Of a stretch of 64,000 nt of DNA, positions 50,447-59,110 are shown piece by piece. The translations under genes and the position numbers were made by a program. The DNA comes from a virus: IMG/VR virus record IMGVR_UViG_3300031951_011359, positions 32,531-96,530 of that record. One strand, 5' to 3'. Within the stretch, counting starts at the first letter, position 1; every line of letters begins with the position of its first letter. Under the pieces are notes generated by a model, which was not told where the DNA came from, ran no database searches, and saw only the letters and a list, made by a program, of their open reading frames with translations.

Positions 50447-50448
50447 AA

Positions 50449-50961
50449 TCAAATCCAATCAGGTTTACGTTGGGGCAGTCGAAGGTAGTTATCTTTTACC
50501 CAATGTTTTGAGGCAATATACCTTTTGTATGCGGTAAAGGTATCAATGCTATCATCAAATTTCCATTCCTCAGGCATTGCCCGAGCAAATGGAGTTACTT
50601 CTGGAATCTTTCCTCTTGGGAATAAGTAGAAAGCATCTACAAGAGTCTTGTAGCAGGAGTGAGTTTTATTATACCGCATAGTATACTCATCACACAAGTT
50701 CATTCCCCACTTGATCAACCAATAGGCATTGTGAATACTATCTGCTGCCCATTTTGTACAGGGATGATTGCGAAATGCGCCTTTTTCTGTTTTGTAGGGA
50801 GTATTGTCTGTTTTATACAGGTGCCCATACCCGTGTCCCCATTTTTCTGATGCAACAATGGAAAGCATTTGACAGCATTCCAGAGGCATCTTGACGATAT
50901 GTTTATCGGGAAGACAAATAGCACTCTCTGCTGGCCAGGGAGAGGTAACGAAGATATTCAT
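50449..50961 (-). CDS. Conserved T4-like cyanophage protein of unknown function
   Basis: About 170 residues from ATG 50961. LPDKHIVKMPLECCQMLSIV and FRNHPCTKWAADSI are distinctive blocks; many Trp, Cys and His. Soluble. Always near clamp genes in related phages as I recall, function unknown to me. Confidence 0.7.
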   Translation of the reverse strand: MNIFVTSPWPAESAICLPDKHIVKMPLECCQMLSIVASEKWGHGYGHLYKTDNTPYKTEKGAFRNHPCTKWAADSIHNAYWLIKWGMNLCDEYTMRYNKTHSCYKTLVDAFYLFPRGKIPEVTPFARAMPEEWKFDDSIDTFTAYKRYIASKHWVKDNYLRLPQRKPDWI

Positions 50962-51389
50962 CAGAAGCAATACTTTTGAAGAACATACTTGACTTTTTCG
51001 GGTTTGTCCTCCATCCAAAATGCCTCCCTATCAATATATTTAAGTCTAGAATCGAAAGTTATCACTTTCTTTAGATCTTGTTCTTTTTGATAACTTAAAG
51101 GCATGAAAGATGGATTAATACCAAAAGAATCTAAAAAAGTAAATCTAGTTTTACAAGATTGTGCAACATGAACAGACTCATGCATTAGAGTCTCATTAAC
51201 ATTAATATGCAGATTTTCAAATTTTTTCAGAGTATCTGTACACATTGTTAGAACTCTTTTTGCACTATCGTAAAATCCAAAGATGTCATACTTTTTGCAA
51301 ATAGGAGCATTTTCAACTACTCGAACTTTGTTAGATACCATTCTATAGACATCCATTTGTTGAGTAGAAAGATAAAGAAGAAATTCCAT
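50961..51389 (-). CDS. Cytoplasmic HExxH protein
   Basis: 142 residues. LMHESVHVAQSC (about 70-80) is a zincin-like motif. No export signal. Coupled to the gp45 stop (TGATG), so expressed with replication genes. Peptidase function is inferred only. Confidence 0.65.
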   Translation of the reverse strand: MEFLLYLSTQQMDVYRMVSNKVRVVENAPICKKYDIFGFYDSAKRVLTMCTDTLKKFENLHINVNETLMHESVHVAQSCKTRFTFLDSFGINPSFMPLSYQKEQDLKKVITFDSRLKYIDREAFWMEDKPEKVKYVLQKYCF

Positions 51390-52054
51390 CAACAGAAAGT
51401 AGAATCAGGTTCCAGAGCAATATAATACTTCAGATTGTACTTGGTGTTCGTGAACTGAGACAAAAGTTTAGAAGACACCACCACATCGTAGGCACCAGGA
51501 ATAATCTTGATGTTCTCTACCTTGAAGTTGAAGGTGAATTCAGCATCGGTCTCACCAACCACAATGGCATACTCGTTAGAAGTATCGTTCTTCTTATCAC
51601 GAACCACCAGTTTGATGACACCTGCCTCACCAACAGCAGACAAGTCGGGCAGTTGATACACTGCTGCTGCCTTCACCAGTTTCTCCAAAGAAGTGCTGTC
51701 CAGTTGGAAACAAACATCTTGAGAAGGAAGTTGAATCTCTTTATCAGGAGGAGAAATAATCACGTTAGGATCGGCATAGAAATATTTCACCCGACGTTTA
51801 CCTTCTTTGATGCTGAGATACGATTCTTCGGTAAAGTCCAAATCAGGATCCTGGTGAAGTCCCAGACCATTAAGAAACTGGTTCAGATCGTAGATAGCAA
51901 AGTCACGGGGGAACTCTTCATTAATATCTGCTTCAGCAAGAATGTTTTTTGCTACAGAAATAGTACGAAGTTGATTACCCTGCTTCACAAGAATGGAGTT
52001 GTTGATACCAGCAAAGTTCTTCAGGAGAGCAAGGGTATTATCAGAGAGTTTCAT
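51389..52054 (-). CDS. Sliding clamp (T4 gp45-like)
   Basis: About 221 residues from ATG 52054, chosen because MKLSDNTLALLKNFAGIN aligns with the gp45 start; ATG 52075 would add seven residues. DFAIYDLNQFLNGL and the C-terminal YYIALEPDSTFC match. Trimeric processivity clamp and, with gp55, the activator of late transcription. Confidence 0.93.
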   Translation of the reverse strand: MKLSDNTLALLKNFAGINNSILVKQGNQLRTISVAKNILAEADINEEFPRDFAIYDLNQFLNGLGLHQDPDLDFTEESYLSIKEGKRRVKYFYADPNVIISPPDKEIQLPSQDVCFQLDSTSLEKLVKAAAVYQLPDLSAVGEAGVIKLVVRDKKNDTSNEYAIVVGETDAEFTFNFKVENIKIIPGAYDVVVSSKLLSQFTNTKYNLKYYIALEPDSTFC

Positions 52055-52077
52055 AGTTTTGTTTTGGAGTTTCATAA

Positions 52078-52473
52078 TCAACGGAATTCGGACAGACCAT
52101 TATTCTGACGGGAATAGTGCCCATCGAAGTGGAGCAGAAGCATAGCATAGTGAATAACTTTGAGAAGATCACGTTTGTTGCGACCATCTTTATCACCATA
52201 GCGACTTCCATATTTCAAGATGTTTGCCTGACAGAAACCTGCAGCAAGTTTCTTTGCTGCCATCAGGTCAATTGTTTGAATATCATCATAACCTTGCTCA
52301 TCACCACAGTAATGTCCGTGATAAGTGCTAGTCACATAATCTTCAACATCTTTGAAGATCTTGTCTTCATTATATTTCCAAAGATTGTTTTTAGTTTCAT
52401 TCATAGAAATAGTGTACTCATTCAGGTTTCTTTCGTCTTCTGGACCAAACATAATAATAAAGGGAAGGGTCAT
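52078..52473 (-). CDS. DUF3310-like protein
   Basis: 131 residues after a good GGAAGG ribosome site. YDDIQTIDLM and ANILKYGSRYGDKDGRNKRD with DLLKVIHYAMLLL resemble DUF3310, a phage family near nucleotide-metabolism genes. Function unknown. Confidence 0.7.
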   Translation of the reverse strand: MTLPFIIMFGPEDERNLNEYTISMNETKNNLWKYNEDKIFKDVEDYVTSTYHGHYCGDEQGYDDIQTIDLMAAKKLAAGFCQANILKYGSRYGDKDGRNKRDLLKVIHYAMLLLHFDGHYSRQNNGLSEFR

Positions 52474-52494
52474 AATTTACCTTCCCCAATTATA

Positions 52495-53637
52495 TCAGAA
52501 TGTACGGTTCAGGTCAACTTCGTGACCGCCCTCAATCGTCAATTCAAGTTCACTAGTGGGCATCTTGAAGTCAGCATCCACTTTATCATACAGTTCCAGA
52601 AATGCTTGCTTGGTTTCGTCATCAAAGCGGTTCACACACACTTGAATTGCCTTCGCCTTATCATTGAAGATACTGTAGGCACGGATGATATGAACCAAGC
52701 GACGGGTGCTGATGATTTCCTCAATACCACCATCGTAGAAGGTCTTGCGGATGATGTCTGCCCAGTCTACCAGGCGCTTGCAGAAGTCACGGTCTTCCAC
52801 TTGCAAGTCCAGAGCGATGCCTTCCAGAATCTTCTGTTCGGTAGCAGGGGCAGGATAGGACTGCTCAAAGGTCACAGGGAATCGTTCCAAGAATGCTTCA
52901 TTAAGAACATTAGTGCCAATGAATCGACCATCATCACTACCTTTACCTTTGGTATTAGCAGTAGCAAAGACATTAAATCCAGCAGAAGGTTTTACAAACT
53001 TACCAATCTTTTTCAGGAAGACACCTTTACCTTCCAGAATAGATTGAAGACACAGAATCTTGTTAGAAGCAAGGTCAATCTCATCCAGGAGTAGAATCGC
53101 ACCCCTCTCAAGTGCTTCCACCACAGGACCATTGTGCCAGGCAGTTTCACCATTCACAAGACGAAAACCACCAATCAGGTCATCCTCATCAGTCTCAATC
53201 GTGATGTTGACACGAATCAATTCACGTTTCAGTTGGGCACAAGCTTGCTCCACACCGAACGTTTTACCATTACCCGAAAGACCCGTAATGAACGTAGGAT
53301 AAAAAAGACGGGACTGAATAATCTTTTTGATATCACCAAAATTACCAAACTTGACGAAGGTATCATCTTTATCAGGAATGAGGTTTTGTTCCACAGCAGG
53401 GAGGGCAGCAGGTGCTTGATAAGAACGCTCAATCTCTTCAACACGTTCTTGAGTAATTTCAAGATTCCAACGACCACGATCTGTTTTGAAAGGTTCAAGA
53501 TAACGAGTTACCGTAGGATAAGAGATTCCTTTAGATGCACAGTAACCACGAACATCTGCAGCAGAAAACTCAGTACCATACATAGACTTGAGTTCGGAAA
53601 TGAGTTGTTCGTTATTCACAGAAGACTTGCGAGACAT
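52495..53637 (-). CDS. MoxR/CobS-like AAA+ ATPase
   Basis: 380 residues. A helical N-terminal region (about 1-60), then AAA+ core with GLSGNGKTFG (Walker A), ILLLDEIDLAS (Walker B) and a sensor region FNVFATANTKGKG. Cyanophage homologues are often called CobS. Such ATPases work with VWA proteins, and one is encoded two genes upstream (54802-56946). Confidence 0.9.
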   Translation of the reverse strand: MSRKSSVNNEQLISELKSMYGTEFSAADVRGYCASKGISYPTVTRYLEPFKTDRGRWNLEITQERVEEIERSYQAPAALPAVEQNLIPDKDDTFVKFGNFGDIKKIIQSRLFYPTFITGLSGNGKTFGVEQACAQLKRELIRVNITIETDEDDLIGGFRLVNGETAWHNGPVVEALERGAILLLDEIDLASNKILCLQSILEGKGVFLKKIGKFVKPSAGFNVFATANTKGKGSDDGRFIGTNVLNEAFLERFPVTFEQSYPAPATEQKILEGIALDLQVEDRDFCKRLVDWADIIRKTFYDGGIEEIISTRRLVHIIRAYSIFNDKAKAIQVCVNRFDDETKQAFLELYDKVDADFKMPTSELELTIEGGHEVDLNRTF

Positions 53638-53680
53638 GATGTAGTTGGGTGTTTCATTTGAACTCTCATATTATACAGAC

Positions 53681-53704
53681 AAAAAAGGGGCAACCAAGTG
53701 CCCC
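53681..53704 (-). terminator. Terminator before the AAA+ gene
   Basis: GGGGCA-CTTGGT-TGCCCC then six T on the minus strand. A copy of the dispersed GACACTTT repeat abuts it. Confidence 0.8.
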
Positions 53705-53727
53705 ATGTGACAGTTTTGAAAGTGTCC
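53705..53727 (-). repeat. Dispersed 23-bp repeat, diverged copy
   Basis: Minus strand GGACACTTTCAAAACTGTCA and three more bases. Placed between a stop codon and a terminator, as at 57001. Confidence 0.55.
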
Positions 53728-53729
53728 AA

Positions 53730-54770
53730 TCAACGCATTGATGGGTTTCTTTCAGCAGCACTCATTGATCCATGATCTCTAGGATCATCATCATCTTCTC
53801 TGTCTCTCATTTGCTTTTGTCTTTGCTTTTTCATTTTTAAATTTTTCTGAGTCTCCAAATCAGCATCAGAAGTTTGTTGTGCTCTTGCAGTTGAAGATCC
53901 TCTTTTTCCTTTTGCCTGCAACTTATAAAAAAGGCGAGTTGCTTCATCAAGATCTTCTTTACTCATGTTTGCCATGAGAACTAAAGCATCTTGATTGGTA
54001 TCAGCGTAACCTTCAGCAACTAAGTATTCAAGAAGGTAATCAAAAAGGTCTACTTCCTCTCTTACACCTGCAGATGGTCCGCCAGATCTATATCCAGCAA
54101 CTCTCTGCGATAATGCTGATTTTTCTCTTGCCTTTCTTTGTGCTTCATCTTGTGGTTTGGTTGTCAATCCAGAAGTAACAGAACGATCTAAACCTCTGAC
54201 AGTTGATGTTCCACTAGACATGCCAGTAGGTCTAGTTCCAACACCACCACCAAAATATCCAGGAGAAATAGGAGTTCTTGGTCCAGATGGTGCTGCCACA
54301 GTTGGTTTCTCTGGTGCTGCCATAGATCCTGGACCTTTTGGCATATCAACCATTAAAGGATTAGGAGTTTTTGTTAATTGTGGTTTTTGTGAAACAACTG
54401 GAGGTGTTGTTGTTTTATCTACTTTTGGTTTTTGTGCTGCAGGCGCAGTTACTTTTGGTTTTTCTCTTGGTGTTCTTTTTGGTCTTTCAGTTCTACCATC
54501 ATCTCTTGTCTTTGGTGAAGGAAACTTTGGAATATTTACTCTAGGAATAGAATTATCAGGTTCAGGAAGGGTTAGTCCTGGAAAACGAGGAACTACTGAA
54601 CGAACACTATATGGATTAATTAAACTTTTTACACCATATTGAGTATCAGCAGCATGTGCCTCATCAATGAGATCAGATGAATTATTATACTCGTTTGCTT
54701 TCTCTCTCAATTCATCATTATAAACTGCCTCATACATAAGGCGAATATCTTGAACCTGTTGGGAATTCAT
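53730..54770 (-). CDS. Late low-complexity protein with YEAVY and EGYA modules
   Basis: 346 residues. IRLMYEAVYNDELREKANEY at about 10-29; a Pro/Lys/Thr-rich disordered centre; LFDYLLEYLVAEGYADTNQD and VLMANMSKEDLDE at about 245-280; basic C-terminus. Modules shared with other late proteins. AATAAATA about 25 bases upstream may be a late box. It separates the AAA+ and VWA genes. Confidence 0.72.
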   Translation of the reverse strand: MNSQQVQDIRLMYEAVYNDELREKANEYNNSSDLIDEAHAADTQYGVKSLINPYSVRSVVPRFPGLTLPEPDNSIPRVNIPKFPSPKTRDDGRTERPKRTPREKPKVTAPAAQKPKVDKTTTPPVVSQKPQLTKTPNPLMVDMPKGPGSMAAPEKPTVAAPSGPRTPISPGYFGGGVGTRPTGMSSGTSTVRGLDRSVTSGLTTKPQDEAQRKAREKSALSQRVAGYRSGGPSAGVREEVDLFDYLLEYLVAEGYADTNQDALVLMANMSKEDLDEATRLFYKLQAKGKRGSSTARAQQTSDADLETQKNLKMKKQRQKQMRDREDDDDPRDHGSMSAAERNPSMR

Positions 54771-54801
54771 ATGAGTTGTTGTACTTTTCTAAGATTATTT
54801 A

Positions 54802-56946
54802 TTACGCAACCAACTCCACAAACTCCCCAAGAATACGCTTGTTCATCTTCTTAGACTTCAAACTCTTCACAAAAGCAGATTTGATTTGAGACTTGGTAGC
54901 ATCTTCAGCAACCTCAAATTCAGATTCCTGAGCAAGAGTTGCGGCAGAAAGACCAAAGTAGGAATGATAACCAGAAGACTTGATAGTAAATGCCTTTTCT
55001 TTTTTCCAGGCATTCATCACCTTATCATAGGTGTCACCATAATACCCACAATAGCGGCGAATAAAACCACCAGCATCACGAGATTCCAGAACACGAATAC
55101 CGATAAAGTTCATATCAGTAAACCTGTCCCGAAGATTGCGAAGCAGAACATCAGTGAACTCGTGATACTCACAATCGCAAGAATAAGTCATACCAGTCTT
55201 ACGGTCACGGAGAAAGGCATTAGGACCGATATGAGCAGTGCCCATATAAGCGTCTTCCTCCCAGCGGCGTTGAACTTCACGGTGATACTTGAGCAGAGCA
55301 CCCTCACCATCAGTCAGAATCACACACTGAACCTTCTGAAGCTTGTTTTCCTTCTGGAACTTAGGAAGAATCTGATGAAGAGAAATCAGTGCCTCATTCA
55401 GCGGAGTTCCCGAAAGACTCATACCCATAGGGGCTTGATAGGAAGTATAAGAATTATAACGGAAAGAAGTAGCAAGGCGGAAGATATTCTTCATCTGCTC
55501 ATCCAGAGTCTTGCTGTTTACTTTGCTGGTAAGAAGATTCATCATAGAGAACCATTCACCAACCTGAACGAGACCATCCTTTTTCTTATAAGCAAGTTCA
55601 CGAATGTTTGCCTTACCATCTTCATACTTCACCAGAGGATAATCAGTAGTGAAGGCATAAACCTCAAACGGAATTGAGACCTTCTTACAGAACCAAACAA
55701 GGTTGAACAGTTGTTTGACCGTATCCATCATCACTTCGCACATAGAACCAGACCAGTCCAGAACGAACACCAGACCGTGATTCTTACCATCAGAAAGAGT
55801 GGTGACTTTCTTGAAAAGGTCTTCGTTATATTTGTAAGTATGAAGTTTGGTGCAGTCCAGAACACCAGTGCGAGCAGTGGTAGCACGGGCATAGGAATCT
55901 GCTGCCTTGCGACATTCAAACTCTTTTACCAGATAGTTGACTTCTTTCTGTGCAGAACGCTTGAACTCTACAAAATCCTTATCAACTTTACCAAACACAT
56001 CAACATAGTTCCATTCACGATCTTGAAGAAAAGAACTCCATGTTACTTTACACTTTTCATGGATTTCAGAATTGGGAACAATTACTTTATTAAGATCAAG
56101 TTTAGGAAGTTCAAGGTATACATTCTCATATCCATCATTGTTAATGAGATCTTTAAGTGCTTCCTCAAGATTGTCCATCGTCTTAACTTCAGGTTCTTCA
56201 CCATCATCAGGACTCTGAGAAGTAGGTTGCTTCTCCTGTCCAGTTTCACTCGTTGTGGGAGGTTGAGATTCACTATCAGATCCAGGTTGGTCATTCTCAC
56301 CCTCTTGCTGATCTGAAAAATCAGAGGCAGGTTGTTGACTTGCACCAGAATCCTGAGACTCCAGATTATCAATTGGAGTCTTAGTTTCTTCCTGTTGCTT
56401 TTGCTTACAATACTTATAAAGTGCCTCAGAAGCAATCAAAACATCGGCAAAGGTCTCAGTATCGGCAATCAGATTGATAATCTCAGTCTCTTCACCACGT
56501 TCAATAGGTACATCAATATAGTTACCGATCTTGAACCAAAGGTTGGCACGGTCAGCAAGATTATAGGTTTCCAGATTGTCGTCTTTGAGTTGGAAGAAAT
56601 CATCATCGGCAAGTTCTTTATAACCGTTATAGAAAGTCTTGGCAAGACCAGGATAACGGCGTTTCATCAGTTTTTCGATACGAGCATCCTCTACAATGTT
56701 CACAAACTGAGGAGGGACTTTAACTTGCTTAGTCCAGTCCTCATCGGGAGTATAAAGAGCATGACCAACTTCATGACCAACCAGAAGGTCATAAACAGTG
56801 TTGCTTGCCTTTTCCCACATCGGCAGGGTCAACACACGGGTGTGTACATTGAACTGAGCAGTCTCTACCTTCTTGTGCTCAACCACAAGGTCTTCGGTGG
56901 CAAGCAGTTTGGCAAGTTGAGACTTGATTTCGTGGCGAACGGTCAT
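54802..56946 (-). CDS. VWA-domain protein with HExxH motif (CobT-like)
   Basis: About 714 residues from ATG 56946. VGHEVGHALYTPDEDW near residue 60 is a HExxH-type motif. An acidic Gln/Ser/Pro linker (about 205-265) precedes a VWA domain with VFVLDWSGSM (MIDAS DxSxS) and CVILTDGEG. Pairs with the MoxR-like ATPase; such pairs remodel or load metal into client proteins. The client is unknown. Confidence 0.85.
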   Translation of the reverse strand: MTVRHEIKSQLAKLLATEDLVVEHKKVETAQFNVHTRVLTLPMWEKASNTVYDLLVGHEVGHALYTPDEDWTKQVKVPPQFVNIVEDARIEKLMKRRYPGLAKTFYNGYKELADDDFFQLKDDNLETYNLADRANLWFKIGNYIDVPIERGEETEIINLIADTETFADVLIASEALYKYCKQKQQEETKTPIDNLESQDSGASQQPASDFSDQQEGENDQPGSDSESQPPTTSETGQEKQPTSQSPDDGEEPEVKTMDNLEEALKDLINNDGYENVYLELPKLDLNKVIVPNSEIHEKCKVTWSSFLQDREWNYVDVFGKVDKDFVEFKRSAQKEVNYLVKEFECRKAADSYARATTARTGVLDCTKLHTYKYNEDLFKKVTTLSDGKNHGLVFVLDWSGSMCEVMMDTVKQLFNLVWFCKKVSIPFEVYAFTTDYPLVKYEDGKANIRELAYKKKDGLVQVGEWFSMMNLLTSKVNSKTLDEQMKNIFRLATSFRYNSYTSYQAPMGMSLSGTPLNEALISLHQILPKFQKENKLQKVQCVILTDGEGALLKYHREVQRRWEEDAYMGTAHIGPNAFLRDRKTGMTYSCDCEYHEFTDVLLRNLRDRFTDMNFIGIRVLESRDAGGFIRRYCGYYGDTYDKVMNAWKKEKAFTIKSSGYHSYFGLSAATLAQESEFEVAEDATKSQIKSAFVKSLKSKKMNKRILGEFVELVA

Positions 56947-56974
56947 GGGTTTGTTGCGTATGAACCTATCATAC

Positions 56975-57000
56975 AAAAAAAGAGGGTGATGAGACCCTCT
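56975..57000 (-). terminator. Terminator before the VWA gene
   Basis: AGAGGGT-CTCATC-ACCCTCT followed by T-run on the minus strand, then a TATGAT box that may start VWA transcription. Confidence 0.82.
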
Positions 57001-57023
57001 AGTGTGCCAGTTTGAAAAGTGTC
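57001..57023 (-). repeat. Dispersed 23-bp repeat
   Basis: Minus strand GACACTTTTCAAACTGGCAC then ACT, starting right after the TAA of the 638-residue gene and ending at the terminator. Confidence 0.65.
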
Positions 57024-58940
57024 TTAATTTAGTTTTTTAGGTTTTGGTTTGGTAGATGAAGGTGGTTTGCCTTGAAGAGCACTCTGTATTTTACCTGGAA
57101 GTTCATCAACAAATTTTACAACAGATGCTGGCATTTGGGGAGCACTTCCACCAGTAACTGCTTCAACAATATTTTGTTTCCAATCTTCACTCATTGCACC
57201 AGCGATTGCTTGTGCTGACTTTTCATCAGAAGCAAAACCCTCACCAAGAAGATAATCTACAAGAAGTTCTTCACGAACTGAGCGAATATTTTCATATTCA
57301 GATCCACTACCTCTACTGCCAGTCATTCTATGTTGAGAAAAAGTATCCCCTACTCTTTCATCTCCACGCTTCTTTCTTTCTACTCTTCTTTTCTTTTCAA
57401 ATTCATGTCTTTTTTTAGGACTCATTTTTTTCTTTGGTATTGGAAGTCCCGTAATACCTTCTTCAGTTTCGTCTTTTGCTTCGTAAATTGCGTTTTCTTT
57501 CATTTTAGTAGTGTACTCCTTTCCACCATAAGTGAATGTTGTTGGAACTGGATCTCCAATTCTCTTTGCCTCCTTTTCCTTTCTTTTTGCCTCTCTGAAT
57601 GCATCATCAAATGTAGAACCAATCTTACGAGAACCAACTTTTAAGCGACTACGAATTTGTCCTGTTGGTTTATCTACAGATGGTGTATCAATAGTATTAT
57701 AAACATTAGTTTTTATATTCTTTCTCAATTCAGCATCACTTCTACGCTTTTCACCCTTCATTGCTTGATCAACTGCTACAGTTCCAGCAGCTGCTGTACC
57801 AACAATTCCCGCAGTTTTTAGATTTCTTGATAAAGAAGAAATTGGAGATTTTGACGAACCACCAGAAGAAGATGATCCTGTTGCATATTTTTCTAAACCT
57901 GGATACTTCATATTTCCAGTTTTTTCTGTGGGTGATAAAGTAGCGCGAACAGTTTGTGTCAAACCACTACCTTTAGATGATTTTCCACCCCCAGAAGTAG
58001 GTGTCTTTGAAGTTGGTTTAGGTGCTCTTGTACTAACTAATGCTCCTGCTGGTTGTGCTACCTTTGGATCTTTAGGTAATGCTTCTGGTTTAAAGGTTGG
58101 CTTAGGTGCTTTTGTACGAACTAATGCTCCTGGAGGTTCGGCAGACTTTGTTGCCTTAGGAAGTGCTTCTGGTTTAAAAGTTGGTTTAGGTGCTCTTGTA
58201 GAAACTAACGCTCCACCAGGTTCTCCCGTTGTTTTTGCTTTAGGAAGTGCTTCTGGTTTAAAGGTTGGTTTAGGTGCTTTTGTACGAACCAATGCTCCTG
58301 CAGGTTCAGCAGACTTTGTTGCCTTAGGAAGTGCTTCTGGTTTAAAAGTTGGTTTAGGTGCCTTTACACTTGCAGATGTTTTTCCTGCCGAAGGAAGTGC
58401 TGGTCTGGATGGTGTACTGGGTAATGCCTTAGTAGAAGATACTTTAGGACCAGAAGGTTTAGATGGATTTATACGACTGCTAGGTGCTGTTGGTTCATTC
58501 CAAACATTAGTTGTAATTTTATTTGCACCTTTTGGAGCAGTTCTAACAGAAGTTGCTTTTACTGTTCTAACTATTGGTGCTGGAGATGGCGTAGACTTTG
58601 CAATAGTTTTTGCAATTTTAGCAGTCGATACTGGATTTAATGCGGTACTAGTAATAAGAGAATCAGTAGCTGCAGTTCTTAATGGTGTTTTTGCTCTTTT
58701 TGCAATAAATCCCGCTACTGCCTTTGCACCCTTAATTAAAGATCCTAGACCTGCCTCACTAATAATTTCTGCCATGATCTGTTTAGATTCTTCTTCAGAG
58801 TATCCTTCATTTAGAAGATACTCTAAAACCTGATCATAGATATCAATTTCTTCTTGAACATCATTTTCCGAATGTACATCAATATGCTCATAAACTTTTT
58901 GATATGCCTCTACAAAATCTCTATATTTTTTATCGTACAT
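57024..58940 (-). CDS. Late low-complexity protein with tandem 28-residue repeats
   Basis: About 638 residues from ATG 58940. FVEAYQKVYEH at about 9-19 and DIYDQVLEYLLNEGYSEEES at about 33-52; a basic Ala/Pro/Thr centre with four full 28-residue repeats (core APKPTFKPEALPK) at about 195-310; a charged C-terminal half with VDYLLGEGFASDEKSA and AGAMSEDWKQNIVEA. TATAAATA upstream. Probably a virion or internal head protein. Confidence 0.74.
   Translation of the reverse strand: MYDKKYRDFVEAYQKVYEHIDVHSENDVQEEIDIYDQVLEYLLNEGYSEEESKQIMAEIISEAGLGSLIKGAKAVAGFIAKRAKTPLRTAATDSLITSTALNPVSTAKIAKTIAKSTPSPAPIVRTVKATSVRTAPKGANKITTNVWNEPTAPSSRINPSKPSGPKVSSTKALPSTPSRPALPSAGKTSASVKAPKPTFKPEALPKATKSAEPAGALVRTKAPKPTFKPEALPKAKTTGEPGGALVSTRAPKPTFKPEALPKATKSAEPPGALVRTKAPKPTFKPEALPKDPKVAQPAGALVSTRAPKPTSKTPTSGGGKSSKGSGLTQTVRATLSPTEKTGNMKYPGLEKYATGSSSSGGSSKSPISSLSRNLKTAGIVGTAAAGTVAVDQAMKGEKRRSDAELRKNIKTNVYNTIDTPSVDKPTGQIRSRLKVGSRKIGSTFDDAFREAKRKEKEAKRIGDPVPTTFTYGGKEYTTKMKENAIYEAKDETEEGITGLPIPKKKMSPKKRHEFEKKRRVERKKRGDERVGDTFSQHRMTGSRGSGSEYENIRSVREELLVDYLLGEGFASDEKSAQAIAGAMSEDWKQNIVEAVTGGSAPQMPASVVKFVDELPGKIQSALQGKPPSSTKPKPKKLN
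58017..58358 (-). repeat. 84-bp in-frame tandem repeat
   Basis: The same coding unit recurs at exactly 84-base spacing (marker positions 58017, 58101, 58185, 58269, 58353). Each unit encodes 28 residues with core APKPTFKPEALPK followed by (A/G)GALV(R/S)T. Confidence 0.9.
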
Positions 58941-58961
58941 CTTCAAAAGATACTTTTTAGA

Positions 58962-59000
58962 TATTTATAAAAAAGAACCGCCCCGTGAGAGGCGGTTCTT
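58962..59000 (-). promoter_or_regulatory. Terminator fused to late promoter
   Basis: AAGAACCGCC/GGCGGTTCTT hairpin (58973-59000) with T-run running into TATAAATA (58962-58969). Confidence 0.82.
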
Positions 59001-59099
59001 GAGTGCTTGGCGTCGTGCCTTTGCTTGTCGGAGTGCTTGCGGTTTCAGTTTCCGCTTTTGCTCCTTCTTGGAATGTTTCTGCCAATTTGGGACTTTCAT
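58965..59099 (-). CDS. 44-residue very basic peptide
   Basis: Begins MKVPNWQKHSKKEQKRKLKP with ARRQALKNRL later, 40% Lys/Arg. Its coding runs through the terminator stem and its TAA lies in the TATAAATA late box. No strong ribosome site. A nucleic-acid-binding peptide is possible. Confidence 0.5.
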   Translation of the reverse strand: MKVPNWQKHSKKEQKRKLKPQALRQAKARRQALKNRLSRGGSFL

Positions 59100-59110
59100 G
59101 GGTCTTGTGC

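Noticed and set aside
57928-58833. Long plus-strand open frame of 301 codons antisense to the 638-residue late protein
   Set aside because: It mirrors the 84-bp repeat and codon bias of the minus gene, has no ribosome site, and the minus frame has the late promoter and shared modules.
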